Origin: Streptomyces cupreus
GTDB lineage: Bacteria > Actinomycetota > Actinomycetes > Streptomycetales > Streptomycetaceae
Length of the DNA: 64,000 nt
Reading direction: 5' to 3'
NCBI RefSeq assembly: GCF_014257025.1
Contig: NZ_JACMSF010000037.1
Span: 27,217 to 91,216, forward strand
Shown here: piece by piece, positions 22,271 through 30,873 of the stretch
How positions within the stretch are numbered: the stretch's first letter is position 1
How the letters are laid out: the number at the start of each line of letters is the position of its first letter
The notes under the pieces: generated by a model
The model's input: only the letters and a program-made list of their open reading frames with translations
Database searches by the model: none
What the model was told of the DNA's origin: nothing
Position numbers and translations under genes: made by a program

Positions 22271-22996
22271 ATGATCGACCACCATGACGGCGAGAGCGGA
22301 GATCCGGACCGCACCTGGTGCATCTCCGAGGTCGACATCTTCCGCGACCTGTCGGAGCCGGAGATGGACGCCATCGCCGCCGCGGCCCCGATGAAGACCT
22401 ACGCGGCCGGGGAGATCCTGCACTCCCCCGCCCAGCCGTCCGAGGTGCTGTTCATCCTCAAGCGCGGCCGGGTGCGCATCTTCCGCGTCTCCGCCGACGG
22501 CCGCGCCCTGACCTGCGCGATCATCAGCCCCGGCACGATCTTCGGCGAGATGGCCCTGCTCGGGCAACGAATGTACGACAACTTCGCCGAGGCCCTCGAC
22601 GACGTCACCGTCTGTGTGATGAGCCGCGCCGATGTGCGGAAGTTCCTGCTGTCCGACGCCCGGATCGCCGCGCGGATCACCGAGATCCTCGGCCGCCGCC
22701 TCGCCGACCTCGAACAGCGCTTGTCCGACAGCGTGTTCAAGTCCGTCCCGCAGCGGATCGCCACCACCCTGACCACCCTCGCCACCCGCGCCGAGACGGC
22801 CGCCGGGAGGCTCCGTCCGGGCACCCGCCACCCCCAGATCGCGCTCACGCACGAACAACTCGCCGCCCTGGCCGGCACCTCCCGCGAAACCACGACCAAG
22901 GTGCTGCGCGACTTCGCCGACCGCGGCCTGCTACGCCTGGCCCGCGGCCGCATCACCGTCCTCGACCCCGCACGTCTACGCGACGAAGCAGGATAA
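22271..22996 (+). CDS. Crp/Fnr family transcriptional regulator
   Basis: A 241-residue regulator: cyclic-nucleotide-binding-like beta roll (about residues 15-130), long dimer helix (RRLADLEQRLSDSVFKSV) and a C-terminal winged helix. The recognition helix reads TSRETTTKVLRDFADRG; RE and a basic residue at the +5 position match the E. coli Crp contacts for the GTGA half-site. The cAMP-binding Arg-Ser pair is missing (YDNFAEAL instead), so cAMP is probably not the signal, and Fnr-type clustered cysteines are absent. Start: ATG at 22271 after GAGGAG; an in-frame ATG at 22079 would add 64 Pro/Gly-rich residues. Three GTRA-N6-TYAC sites lie within 4.2 kb, so it is the likely activator of this locus. 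Confidence 0.88.
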   Translation: MIDHHDGESGDPDRTWCISEVDIFRDLSEPEMDAIAAAAPMKTYAAGEILHSPAQPSEVLFILKRGRVRIFRVSADGRALTCAIISPGTIFGEMALLGQRMYDNFAEALDDVTVCVMSRADVRKFLLSDARIAARITEILGRRLADLEQRLSDSVFKSVPQRIATTLTTLATRAETAAGRLRPGTRHPQIALTHEQLAALAGTSRETTTKVLRDFADRGLLRLARGRITVLDPARLRDEAG

Positions 22997-23082
22997 CCCG
23001 GTCTCGCCAACTGCCCTGCTCCTGGCGCGTGTTCGCCGTCCGCCCTTTCGGAAATGGTCTTCCGGCTGCCAGACTCCTGAGG

Positions 23083-24486
23083 GTGCCCGACTTCGACATG
23101 CTCGTCCTCGGATCCGGTCCGGGCGGCCAGAAGGCCGCCATCGCCGCGGCCAAGCTGGGCCGCCGGGTGGCCGTCATCGACCGCCCCGACATGGTCGGCG
23201 GCGTCTCCATCCATACCGGCACCATCCCCTCCAAGACCTTGCGCGAGGCGGTGCTGTACCTCACCGGTCTCACCCAGCGCGATCTGTACGGCCAGAGTTA
23301 CCGCCTGAAGGAGGACATCACCGTCTCCGACCTGATCTCGCGCACCCAGCACGTGGTGGGCCGCGAGGTCGACGTCATCCGCAATCAGCTCTCCCGCAAT
23401 CACGTCGCCCTGTTCGCCGGCACCGGCCGGTTCGTCGACGACCACACCGTCGCCCTGCGCGAGGTCACCGGACATGAACGGCTGATCAGCGCCGAGCACA
23501 TCGTCATCGCCACCGGCACCCGGCCCGCGCGGCCCGCCAGCGTCGAGTTCGACGGGCGGACCATCATGGACTCGGACAATGTCCTCGCCCTGGAACGGGT
23601 GCCGCGTTCGATGGTCATCGTCGGCGCGGGGGTCATCGGCATGGAGTACGCCTCCATGTTCGCGGCGCTCGGCAGCAAGATCACCGTGGTGGAGAAGCGC
23701 GCCGGGATGCTCGACATGTGCGATGTCGAGGTCGTCGAGTCGCTCAAGTACCACCTTCGGGACCTGGCGGTGACGTTCCGCTTCGGGGAGACGGTCGCCG
23801 CGGTGGAGCGGCACCCCCGGGGCACGCTCACCGTCCTGGAGAGCGGCAAGAAGATCCCCGCCGACGCGGTGATGTACTCGGCGGGCCGGCAGGGCCTCAC
23901 CGACGAACTCGACCTCGACAAGGCGGGGCTCTCCGCCGACCCACGGGGCCGGATCGCGGTCGACGAGCACTACCGCACCGAGGTGCCCCACATCTACGCC
24001 GTCGGCGACGTGATCGGCTACCCGGCGCTCGCGGCGACCTCCATGGAGCAGGGCCGTACGGCCGCGTACCACGCCTTCGGGGAGCCCGTCGGCCGGATGC
24101 ACCACCTCCAGCCGATCGGCATCTACACCATCCCGGAGATCAGCTTCGTCGGCCGCAGCGAGGACCAGCTCACCGAGGACCGGGTGCCGTTCGAGGTCGG
24201 GATCTCCCGCTACCGGGAGCTGGCCCGCGGGCAGATCATCGGTGACTCGCACGGCATGCTGAAGCTGCTGGTCTCGCCCGAGGACCGCACCCTGCTCGGC
24301 GTGCACTGCTTCGGCTCCGGGGCGACCGAGCTCATCCACATCGGTCAGTCGGTGATGGGCTGCGGCGGCACCGTCGACTATCTGGTCGACGCGGTGTTCA
24401 ACTATCCGACGCTCGCGGAGTCCTACAAGGTCGCCGCCCTGGACGCGACCAACCGCCTCCGGCAGGTCGACCGGATGGACGACTAG
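23083..24486 (+). CDS. sthA: Soluble pyridine nucleotide transhydrogenase
   Basis: A 467-residue FAD-dependent flavoprotein (Si-specific NAD(P)+ transhydrogenase) that balances NADPH and NADH. FAD site: LVLGSGPGGQKAAIAAAK; NAD site: VIVGAGVIGMEYASMFAALG; FAD closing motif: IYAVGDVIGYPALAA. The redox-active CX4C of dihydrolipoamide-type relatives is replaced by the VSIHTGTIPSKT segment, which is the hallmark of transhydrogenases. The C-terminal dimerisation domain is complete. The GTG start at 23083 lacks a clear ribosome site, so leaderless translation is possible. It follows the Crp gene by 86 bp and is ended by a strong hairpin. Confidence 0.93.
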   Translation: MPDFDMLVLGSGPGGQKAAIAAAKLGRRVAVIDRPDMVGGVSIHTGTIPSKTLREAVLYLTGLTQRDLYGQSYRLKEDITVSDLISRTQHVVGREVDVIRNQLSRNHVALFAGTGRFVDDHTVALREVTGHERLISAEHIVIATGTRPARPASVEFDGRTIMDSDNVLALERVPRSMVIVGAGVIGMEYASMFAALGSKITVVEKRAGMLDMCDVEVVESLKYHLRDLAVTFRFGETVAAVERHPRGTLTVLESGKKIPADAVMYSAGRQGLTDELDLDKAGLSADPRGRIAVDEHYRTEVPHIYAVGDVIGYPALAATSMEQGRTAAYHAFGEPVGRMHHLQPIGIYTIPEISFVGRSEDQLTEDRVPFEVGISRYRELARGQIIGDSHGMLKLLVSPEDRTLLGVHCFGSGATELIHIGQSVMGCGGTVDYLVDAVFNYPTLAESYKVAALDATNRLRQVDRMDD

Positions 24487-24506
24487 CCGCGAACCGGGAG
24501 CGCGCC

Positions 24507-24535
24507 GCCTGACGGAATATTCCGCTCCGTCAGGC
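24507..24535 (+). terminator. Transcription terminator hairpin after sthA
   Basis: GCCTGACGGA and TCCGTCAGGC form a perfect 10-bp stem with a 9-base loop, 20 bp after the sthA stop. There is no T-run, as is usual for Streptomyces terminators. Confidence 0.75.
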
Positions 24536-24602
24536 CGCCCGCGCAACAGGCCTGGTCCGAACAGCGTTTCGCCCCGCCCGGCCACCAAATTCCGGCTCCG
24601 TC

Positions 24603-24630
24603 TTGAGCAGACGGCGGGTAGGGCTATCAT
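24603..24630 (+). promoter_or_regulatory. Candidate promoter of the amino acid permease with a long leader
   Basis: TTGAGC and TATCAT are separated by 16 bp, a good fit to the main vegetative promoter. Transcription would start near 24637, leaving a leader of about 195 bases before the permease ATG at 24833. I see no riboswitch fold I can name in that leader. No gene is visible in 24536-24832. Confidence 0.45.
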
Positions 24631-24832
24631 CACTCATCACGTGCACACGCGGTGTGATCGTATGCCGACTCTGCGGCTGCACGACCCCGACCGCACCTCA
24701 ACACTTTTCGCCGCTCCGGGCCCGAGGCCATCCCTCCACGACCCGAGGCGGGTGCAACCCCCCACCCCCTTTACGCCGTCCAGGCCCCCGTCGGTGTCCT
24801 GGCGACGTGCACGACGGAAAGCAGCACAGGCC

Positions 24833-26305
24833 ATGAGCATCAACAGGGGCAGAGGACTTCAGGCAGGAGCCCTCGGTACGTTCGACACGGTGGTGATGGC
24901 GGTCGCGGGCAGCGCTCCGGCGTACTCGCTCGCAGCCACCACCGCGGTCCTCGTCGGCGCGGTGGGGACGGCCAGTCCGGCCGCGCTGCTGTACTGCGCG
25001 ATACCCATGCTCGGCATCGCCCTGGCGTACAGCTACCTCGGCCGCATCGATGTGAACGCGGGCGCCAGTTACTCCTGGGTCGGCCGAACTCTCCATCCTT
25101 TTCTGGGCTTTCTCAGCGGCTGGGCGCTGGTGGTGTCGGCGACCATCTTCATGGTGGCCGGTTCGCTGCCCGCCGGCTCGATGACGCTCGCCCTGTTCGA
25201 CGAGGAACTCGCCGAGAACACCGCGCTGTCCACCGTGGTGGGCGCGGCCTGGTTCCTGCTCATGCTGCTGGTGGTGCTGGGCGGCGCCCGGCTCACCGTC
25301 CGCGCGCAGATCATCATGTCCGGGGTCGAACTCGCCCTGCTCGCGCTGTTCGCGGTGCTCGCCGTCTTCCACACGGACAACGCCCGCGTCTTCGACTGGT
25401 CCTGGCTCGGTTTCGGCCAGTTCGACGGCGTGTCGGGCTTCGCCTCGGGCGCGCTGATCGCCGCGTTCTACTACTGGGGCTGGGACGTCACCGGCAACCT
25501 CAGCGAGGAGACCCGCAACAGCCGCCGTACGGCGGGTCTCGCGGGCCTGATCGGGGTCGGGGTCGTCTTCCTGCTGTTCGAGGTGTTCACGATCGCGGTG
25601 AACATCATCCTCTCCTCGGGCCAGATCCACGCCAACGAGGCCAATGTGCTGGCCGTCCTCGGCGAGGAGATCTGGCCCGGCTGGGGCGGCAAGCTGCTGA
25701 TCGTCGCGGTGATGCTCTCCACCGTCGCCACTTTGGAGACCACGCTCATCCAGGTCACCCGCTCCCTGTTCGCGATGGGCCGCGACCGCACGATGCCCGC
25801 CGCACTGGGCAAGGTGCACCACACCTGGAACACGCCGTGGGTGGCCATCGCCGTGGTGGGCGCGGTGGCGCTGGCGATGTTCGTCGCCTCCAACGCGCTC
25901 GGCTCGGTCGGCGAGATCCTCTCCGACGCCATCTCGGCGATCGGCCTGCAGATCGCCGTCTACTACGGCCTGACCGGCCTCGCGGTCGTGGTCGCGTACC
26001 GCAAGATGCTGCTGAAGTCCCCGGCCAACTTCGTCTTCGGCGGGCTGTGGCCGCTGTTCGGCGCCCTGTTCATGTTCTGGGTGTTCGTGGAGTCGCTCGG
26101 CGAACTGGATCCGGCCGCGATCGCGATCGGCGTCGGCGGACTGGCCGCGGGAGTGGTCCCGATGCTCTGGTACTGGCGCCAGGGCAGCGACTACTACCGG
26201 CCCGCGAAACTGGACGCCACCCACACGATCGAGTCCGACTACGTCCCCGCGGGCCACCCGCCCGAGCACGTCCGCGTCCACGAGGGCCTCCCCACCGACT
26301 TCTGA
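24833..26305 (+). CDS. APC superfamily amino acid permease
   Basis: A 490-residue permease with about 12 membrane helices. It opens with GTFDTVVMAVAGSAPAYSLA, the N-terminal helix of the APC branch that includes the YfnA/GABA-permease-like and polyamine transporters. A conserved NLSEETRNSRRTAG loop lies near the middle. The hydrophilic C-terminal tail of about 40 residues (DYYRPAKLDATHTIESDYVP) is cytoplasmic. The ATG at 24833 has only a weak GGAAAG site upstream. A 10-bp gap separates it from the next gene, so the two are probably one transcript. Specificity is not readable from sequence. Confidence 0.87.
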   Translation: MSINRGRGLQAGALGTFDTVVMAVAGSAPAYSLAATTAVLVGAVGTASPAALLYCAIPMLGIALAYSYLGRIDVNAGASYSWVGRTLHPFLGFLSGWALVVSATIFMVAGSLPAGSMTLALFDEELAENTALSTVVGAAWFLLMLLVVLGGARLTVRAQIIMSGVELALLALFAVLAVFHTDNARVFDWSWLGFGQFDGVSGFASGALIAAFYYWGWDVTGNLSEETRNSRRTAGLAGLIGVGVVFLLFEVFTIAVNIILSSGQIHANEANVLAVLGEEIWPGWGGKLLIVAVMLSTVATLETTLIQVTRSLFAMGRDRTMPAALGKVHHTWNTPWVAIAVVGAVALAMFVASNALGSVGEILSDAISAIGLQIAVYYGLTGLAVVVAYRKMLLKSPANFVFGGLWPLFGALFMFWVFVESLGELDPAAIAIGVGGLAAGVVPMLWYWRQGSDYYRPAKLDATHTIESDYVPAGHPPEHVRVHEGLPTDF

Positions 26306-26315
26306 GGGGCCCGCG

Positions 26316-27275
26316 ATGGCGCGAGACCGATTCACCCCCGACTTCGACCCCGACTGCGGAGACGCGCCCCTGACCTCCGCCCGCCAGGACATCGTCATCG
26401 GACGCTGGCAGGGACTGCGCGATCTGCTGCGGATCACCGGACCCGACTGGCTCTCCCGAGGCCACCGGGTGCGGATGCTGGCCCAGGCCTGCGCGGGCAG
26501 TTCGACGATGGAGTCCTGGCTGGCCGCCGAGCCGAACAGCGCCGACGCGATGGTGCTGCGGGCGGCCACCGAGACGGCCCGGGCGTTCAACCTGGCCATC
26601 ACCGCGGGCCGGGGCGTACCCATCGACCAGCGGCGCATCGACACCGCCGTACTGGCATGTCTGCGGGCCGCCGAGGCGTACGTCGACGATCCCACGCCGT
26701 GGATCTCGCTGATCTCGGTGGCACGCCTGTACCCGTCCGGGGTCCGGCGGCAGGAACTGGCGCGCTGGTGGGACGAGTTGCACCGGCGCGACCCGTTCAG
26801 CGTGGAAGGGCACCTCCAGGTGCTTCACTACTACTCGGCGCGCTGGCACGGCACGCACGGCCTGATGTACGACTTCGCGCGCGACGCCGCCGGTGTGGCA
26901 CCGCCGGGCTGCCCGCTGCCGGTCCTGGTCCAGTACGCCCGCGTCGAGGAGTACCGCTACGCCCTGGACGCGGCCCGAGGCCAGTCGGCCGCCATGGGGC
27001 TCGGCCAGCACTGGGACCACGACGGCGCGATCGGAGACGTACGGCGGACCTGGCAGCGCTGGATCGTGGGCCGCGCCGGGAGCGCTGTCGCCCCCGGCGA
27101 ACTGCGCGACCTGCACTACCTCACCCATGCCGCCTGTCTCGCCGGGCTCACCGACATCGGCGCCGCGCTGCTGCGGATGACGGGCCGACGGGCGACCCGC
27201 ACACCGTGGTCGTACACCGGCGATCCGGTCAAGCAACTGGCCAAGTGGAACAAGGAGTTGATCCCGCAGGGCTGA
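26316..27275 (+). CDS. Helical-repeat protein of unknown function (319 aa)
   Basis: A 319-residue cytoplasmic protein, almost entirely alpha-helical, with Trp and Arg-rich pairs of helices that resemble a TPR-like solenoid (ARDRFTPDF start; AAEAYVDDPTPWISLISVAR and WWDELHRRDPFSVEGHLQVL in the middle). I believe it belongs to a conserved Streptomyces family annotated only as a domain of unknown function. It starts 10 bp after the permease stop and ends two bases before the convergent proteasome-like gene. Coupling to a permease suggests a role linked to its use or regulation, but this is a guess. Confidence 0.65.
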   Translation: MARDRFTPDFDPDCGDAPLTSARQDIVIGRWQGLRDLLRITGPDWLSRGHRVRMLAQACAGSSTMESWLAAEPNSADAMVLRAATETARAFNLAITAGRGVPIDQRRIDTAVLACLRAAEAYVDDPTPWISLISVARLYPSGVRRQELARWWDELHRRDPFSVEGHLQVLHYYSARWHGTHGLMYDFARDAAGVAPPGCPLPVLVQYARVEEYRYALDAARGQSAAMGLGQHWDHDGAIGDVRRTWQRWIVGRAGSAVAPGELRDLHYLTHAACLAGLTDIGAALLRMTGRRATRTPWSYTGDPVKQLAKWNKELIPQG

Positions 27276-27277
27276 TC

Positions 27278-28132
27278 TCACGGGATGGCGGTCGGCCCGT
27301 CCGGACGGCTTCTGCGCTGCTCGACCATCTCCCGGCTCAGCTCCTCCGTCTCGGACTCGGGCAGCCGCTCGAACCCGTCCTCCGTGATGACCGAAACGAT
27401 GGGAAAGATACGGCGGTTGATGTCCGGGCCGCCGGTCGCGGAGTCGTCGTCGGCCGCGTCGTAGAGCGCCTGGAGCGCCGCCAAGGCCGCCTCGCGGCGG
27501 GACATGCCCCGGTGGAACAGCTTCTTCAACGCGCCCCGCGCATAAGGGGATCCGGACCCCTCGGCGTGGAAGTCCTGCTTCTCGTACAGTCCCCCCGCGA
27601 CATCGAAGCTGAAGATGCGCCCCCGCTCTCCCTCCGGCTTCGACGGGTCGTAGCCGGTGAGGAGCGGGACGACGGCGAGTCCCTGCATGGCCTGGCCGAG
27701 GTTGTCGCGGATCATGCCGGCCAGTCGGCGCGCCTTGGCGTTGAGGGTCATCGGCGTGCCCTCGATCTTCTCGAAGTGGGTGAGCTCCACCTGGTAGAGC
27801 TTCACCATGTCGAGAGCGAGCCCGACGGTACCGGCGAAGGCGACTGCGCTGAGGTCGTCCGCCGGGTGCACCTTCTCCAGGTCGCGCTGGGCGATGAGGT
27901 TGCCCATGGTGGCCCGCCGGTCCCCGGCGATCAGCACGCCGTCGCGGTAGGCGAGCGCGAGCACGGTGGTGCCGTGCGGCACCTGGTCGGGGGCGGCCCG
28001 GACGCCGTCCGGCAAGACACGGCGCGTGCTCAACAACTCGGGGCGATGGACCGCGAGGAACTCCGTGAAGGAGGACGACCCCGGGGTGAAGAACTCCTCA
28101 CCCAGTCCCCCGCCGTACTCGCCCTGCGTCAT
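27278..28132 (-). CDS. Proteasome beta-type subunit, stand-alone paralogue
   Basis: A 284-residue Ntn-hydrolase closely related to actinobacterial PrcB. A propeptide of 54 residues (with FFTPGSSSFTEFLAVHRPEL) precedes the catalytic Thr55 in PHGTTVLALAY; GDRRATMGNLIAQRDLEKV and ALYDAADDDSATGGPDINRR are family hallmarks. Residues needed for self-cleavage appear intact. In Streptomyces the usual gene order is dop-pup-prcB-prcA; none of those neighbours is here, so this is a second beta gene without an alpha subunit. The ATG at 28132 is chosen from the PrcB-like N-terminus; no gene shares its transcript on the left. It could mix into the 20S core or have its own assembly. Confidence 0.88.
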   Translation of the reverse strand: MTQGEYGGGLGEEFFTPGSSSFTEFLAVHRPELLSTRRVLPDGVRAAPDQVPHGTTVLALAYRDGVLIAGDRRATMGNLIAQRDLEKVHPADDLSAVAFAGTVGLALDMVKLYQVELTHFEKIEGTPMTLNAKARRLAGMIRDNLGQAMQGLAVVPLLTGYDPSKPEGERGRIFSFDVAGGLYEKQDFHAEGSGSPYARGALKKLFHRGMSRREAALAALQALYDAADDDSATGGPDINRRIFPIVSVITEDGFERLPESETEELSREMVEQRRSRPDGPTAIP

Positions 28133-28205
28133 GACACTCCCCCTCGCCTGCGGACCGACAACCGAAGTCCTACCTGAACCCCGCACGCCGGAAACTCCGC
28201 CCGGG

Positions 28206-29150
28206 TCACAGGGCCTTGCGCCGGATCAGCACCCCGAGCACCAACAGCCCCGGCAGCAATGGCAGCCACACGGTCAGCAGCCGGTATCCGAGTACGGCGG
28301 AGGCGGCCCCGGCGGCGGGCGCCCCGGCCCCGGTGAGCGCGAGCGCGAGGGCCGCGTCGAGGGAACCGAGGCCACCGGGCGTGGGCAGCAGCGCGGCGGC
28401 ACTGCTGGCGGCGAGGTAGAGCAACGCCACCCGCAGGGGCGGCAGCGGCAGGGCAACGGCCTGGGTCACGGCGATCAGCACCGCACAATGCAGTAGGGCG
28501 AAGGCGAGCGAGCCACCCCACAACGCCACCGCCCGCCGCGGCCGGGCATGGACGGCCCTGATGTCGGCGAGGGCCGTGCCGAGGACTCGTCGGCAGCGCT
28601 GCCGGAACAGGGCGGCCGGCAGCGCGATGGCGACGGTGGCGACGGCTGTGGCGAGCATGAAGACCGGCGACACCTCCGGAACGCGCAGCACGCCCGGGCA
28701 GGCGACGGCGAGCGAGGCGATGAGGGCGGCGCGGCCGATCACACCGGCGGTGCCCTTGACGGCCACGCCGGTGGCCGCGCGGGCGGCCGACAGTCCGCAG
28801 CGCATGAGGAAGCGCAGGTTCACCGCGCCCGCGCCGAGTCCGGCGGGCAGCACATGGTTGGCGGCGGAGGCGGCGAACTGCGCGGCGACGAGCCGCCCTT
28901 GGGGCAACCGCTCGGGCACGGCGCCCTGCTGGGCGAGCGCGGCGCACAACCAGGTACCGATCGCGGCGATCCCGGCCACCAGCAGCCACCCCTGATCGGC
29001 GACGGCGAGCCGCACCGCTCCGGTCTCCAGCATGGGCCAGTGCCGCTGGGCCAGCCAGATCGCGGCGACGAGGACGGTGAGGGTGAGCGCGGTGTGCCAG
29101 TAGGCGGCCCGTCTGCGGGTCGGGGTGGCCGCCACGGGCTCGGGGGTCAT
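28206..29150 (-). CDS. Lysylphosphatidylglycerol-synthase-like membrane protein (UPF0104 family)
   Basis: A 314-residue integral membrane protein with about eight helices and the LPG synthase transmembrane (AglD-like) pattern: FAASAANHVLPAGLGAGAVN near residue 95 and LLPTPGGLGSLDAALALAL near 255. Members of this group act as lipid flippases or modify membrane lipids and often accompany GT-C glycosyltransferases. The ATG at 29150 overlaps the stop of the upstream gene (ATGA). This pairing with a GT39-like gene suggests that the two act together on a lipid-linked sugar or cell-wall lipid. Its soluble synthase domain is absent, so a transport role is more likely. Confidence 0.75.
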   Translation of the reverse strand: MTPEPVAATPTRRRAAYWHTALTLTVLVAAIWLAQRHWPMLETGAVRLAVADQGWLLVAGIAAIGTWLCAALAQQGAVPERLPQGRLVAAQFAASAANHVLPAGLGAGAVNLRFLMRCGLSAARAATGVAVKGTAGVIGRAALIASLAVACPGVLRVPEVSPVFMLATAVATVAIALPAALFRQRCRRVLGTALADIRAVHARPRRAVALWGGSLAFALLHCAVLIAVTQAVALPLPPLRVALLYLAASSAAALLPTPGGLGSLDAALALALTGAGAPAAGAASAVLGYRLLTVWLPLLPGLLVLGVLIRRKAL

Positions 29151-30646
29151 GCGGGGTCGCCCGCTCGGGGCGCCGGGGCGATACGGACGTCCATGCCTTC
29201 GAGCCGGTGCAGCTCCCAGCCGCGGGCGTAGGAGGGCGGTGCGCCGCCGGGCACGCTGAGGACGGCGACCGGTTCCTGGCGGGCGGTGCGCAGGATCTCC
29301 GCCGTGGTGGTGTTGGCGTTGTTGCCGCGGATCGCACCCGAGGAGCAACCGGCGTAGTGGGCGAGCGGGATGGCCTCGTGCCCGGTGAGCAGACAGGGCG
29401 GTCGGACGCCCAGACCGTGCAGCGCGTCGGCGGTACGGGCCCAGGCGCGGCGGTCTGCGACGGTGCGGTCGACGACGTGGTCCAGGACGGCGTACTGCAC
29501 GGCGAGATGCCCGCCGACGGCCACAGCGAGGAGGGACGCGGCGACCGGCCGCCACCGCCCGCTCGGCGTGGTGACCAGGTGCAGCAGGGCGTCGGCGACG
29601 GGGACGGCCAGCAGGGCGTACGCGGGCAGCAGGAAGCGGGGAGCCGCGTACCCGATCAGGAACAGGTACGGGACGGCGGCGGTGGTGGCGCAGGCGAGCG
29701 GGATCAGGGTGCGTGCGGTGCGCCGGGCCCGTACGGCGATCACAAGGGCGAGGACGGCGAACAGCGGCAGCAGCACCCACCACACGGTGACGACCGGGTT
29801 GGGCATGGCGCCGGTGCACGGCCGGCACAGGGCACGTCCGATCAGGCTGCGCATCTGGTCGTCGACGGCGAAGTACCAGCCCAGGTCGCCCTGGACGCGG
29901 GAGGCCTCGGAGAGCCGCTCGCGCAGGCCGCCGTAGGAGATGAACGCCTCGACCACCCAGGGGACGGCACCGGCCGCGAGGCCCGCCGCGGTGACGAGGC
30001 CGAGCCGCCAATGTCGTACGGCCGATGCGACGGCCAGCAGGGGAAGGGCGACCCAGACGGCGTCGGTCGGGCGCATCACCGCCATGAGGGTGGCGCCGAC
30101 GGCCACGCCCCACAGGGCCCGCCGGTCGGGGCGGTCGGCGGCGCGGGCGCGCAGGAAGCAGCCGACGGCGAGCAGGGCGCCGAGGGCGACCCAGAGGTTG
30201 GGCATGGCCTGGGGGGCGTAGAAGAGGGTCACCCACAGGGAGGCGAACAGCGCGCCGCCGGCCGCCAGCACACGGGCCGGGAAGAGTCCGCGCCAGGCGC
30301 GCAGGGCAAGGAAGAGAGCGATGCCGGAGAGGACGGCGAGATAGACGCGCAGCAGGCTGGTGGACGAGGACCAGGAGGCGATCGGCGCCACGAGGAGGGA
30401 GACGCCTCGGGCTCGCGGGGCGCTGAAGAAGGCGGCCGGGGCCTGGTCGTCGACCTGGCTGACGTAGACCGCCTCGTCCCAGCCGAGGCCCATGGACGGG
30501 GGGACGAGGAGGAGTTGTGCGGCGGTGAAGGCACCGGCCACGGCCGCGAGCAGGGCGTTGCCGCGTGTCCGCCAGGACCTGCCGGACACGGCCGCCGCTT
30601 CGCGTCGTCCCATACCGACGAGCATGGCGTTCGTGCCGTGGGCCAT
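29147..30646 (-). CDS. GT-C fold glycosyltransferase-like membrane protein
   Basis: A 499-residue protein with about 11-12 membrane helices and an early DEAVY-type loop (MGLGWDEAVYVSQVDDQ) after helix 1, where GT39-type mannosyl/arabinosyl transferases carry their catalytic acidic residues. A MRPTDAVWVALP segment and a C-terminal extracytoplasmic domain (about 390-499) follow. It would use a polyprenyl-phosphate sugar and act on the outer face. The ATG at 30646 has AAGGGGTGG upstream. It overlaps the next gene by four bases and is translated with it. Acceptor and sugar are unknown. Confidence 0.78.
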   Translation of the reverse strand: MAHGTNAMLVGMGRREAAAVSGRSWRTRGNALLAAVAGAFTAAQLLLVPPSMGLGWDEAVYVSQVDDQAPAAFFSAPRARGVSLLVAPIASWSSSTSLLRVYLAVLSGIALFLALRAWRGLFPARVLAAGGALFASLWVTLFYAPQAMPNLWVALGALLAVGCFLRARAADRPDRRALWGVAVGATLMAVMRPTDAVWVALPLLAVASAVRHWRLGLVTAAGLAAGAVPWVVEAFISYGGLRERLSEASRVQGDLGWYFAVDDQMRSLIGRALCRPCTGAMPNPVVTVWWVLLPLFAVLALVIAVRARRTARTLIPLACATTAAVPYLFLIGYAAPRFLLPAYALLAVPVADALLHLVTTPSGRWRPVAASLLAVAVGGHLAVQYAVLDHVVDRTVADRRAWARTADALHGLGVRPPCLLTGHEAIPLAHYAGCSSGAIRGNNANTTTAEILRTARQEPVAVLSVPGGAPPSYARGWELHRLEGMDVRIAPAPRAGDPA

Positions 30647-30873
30647 CGTCCACCCCTTACCGCTACATGTCGTAGGGCTGCTACGACCCGACACCCCGGC
30701 GGGGCCGGAGCCGGCAGCCAGGCAAACGGATAAAACACGGACAAACTAACTCGCCCGGGGCGGGTGCGCAGCGCTGGGTTCGGCCAGGTGCCTGACGGGG
30801 TCGGTCGTGCGTCGGTCGTGTGGGAGCGGGTGGTGTTCGTGGGCGGGCATGGCGCGCCTGACAGACTCGGTCT

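Noticed and set aside
28206..30653. One 815-codon minus-strand frame covering both envelope membrane protein genes
   Set aside because: Only its last 314 codons look like protein. The upstream part is out of frame with the GT-C protein, and ATGA at 29150-29147 marks a normal overlap of two genes.
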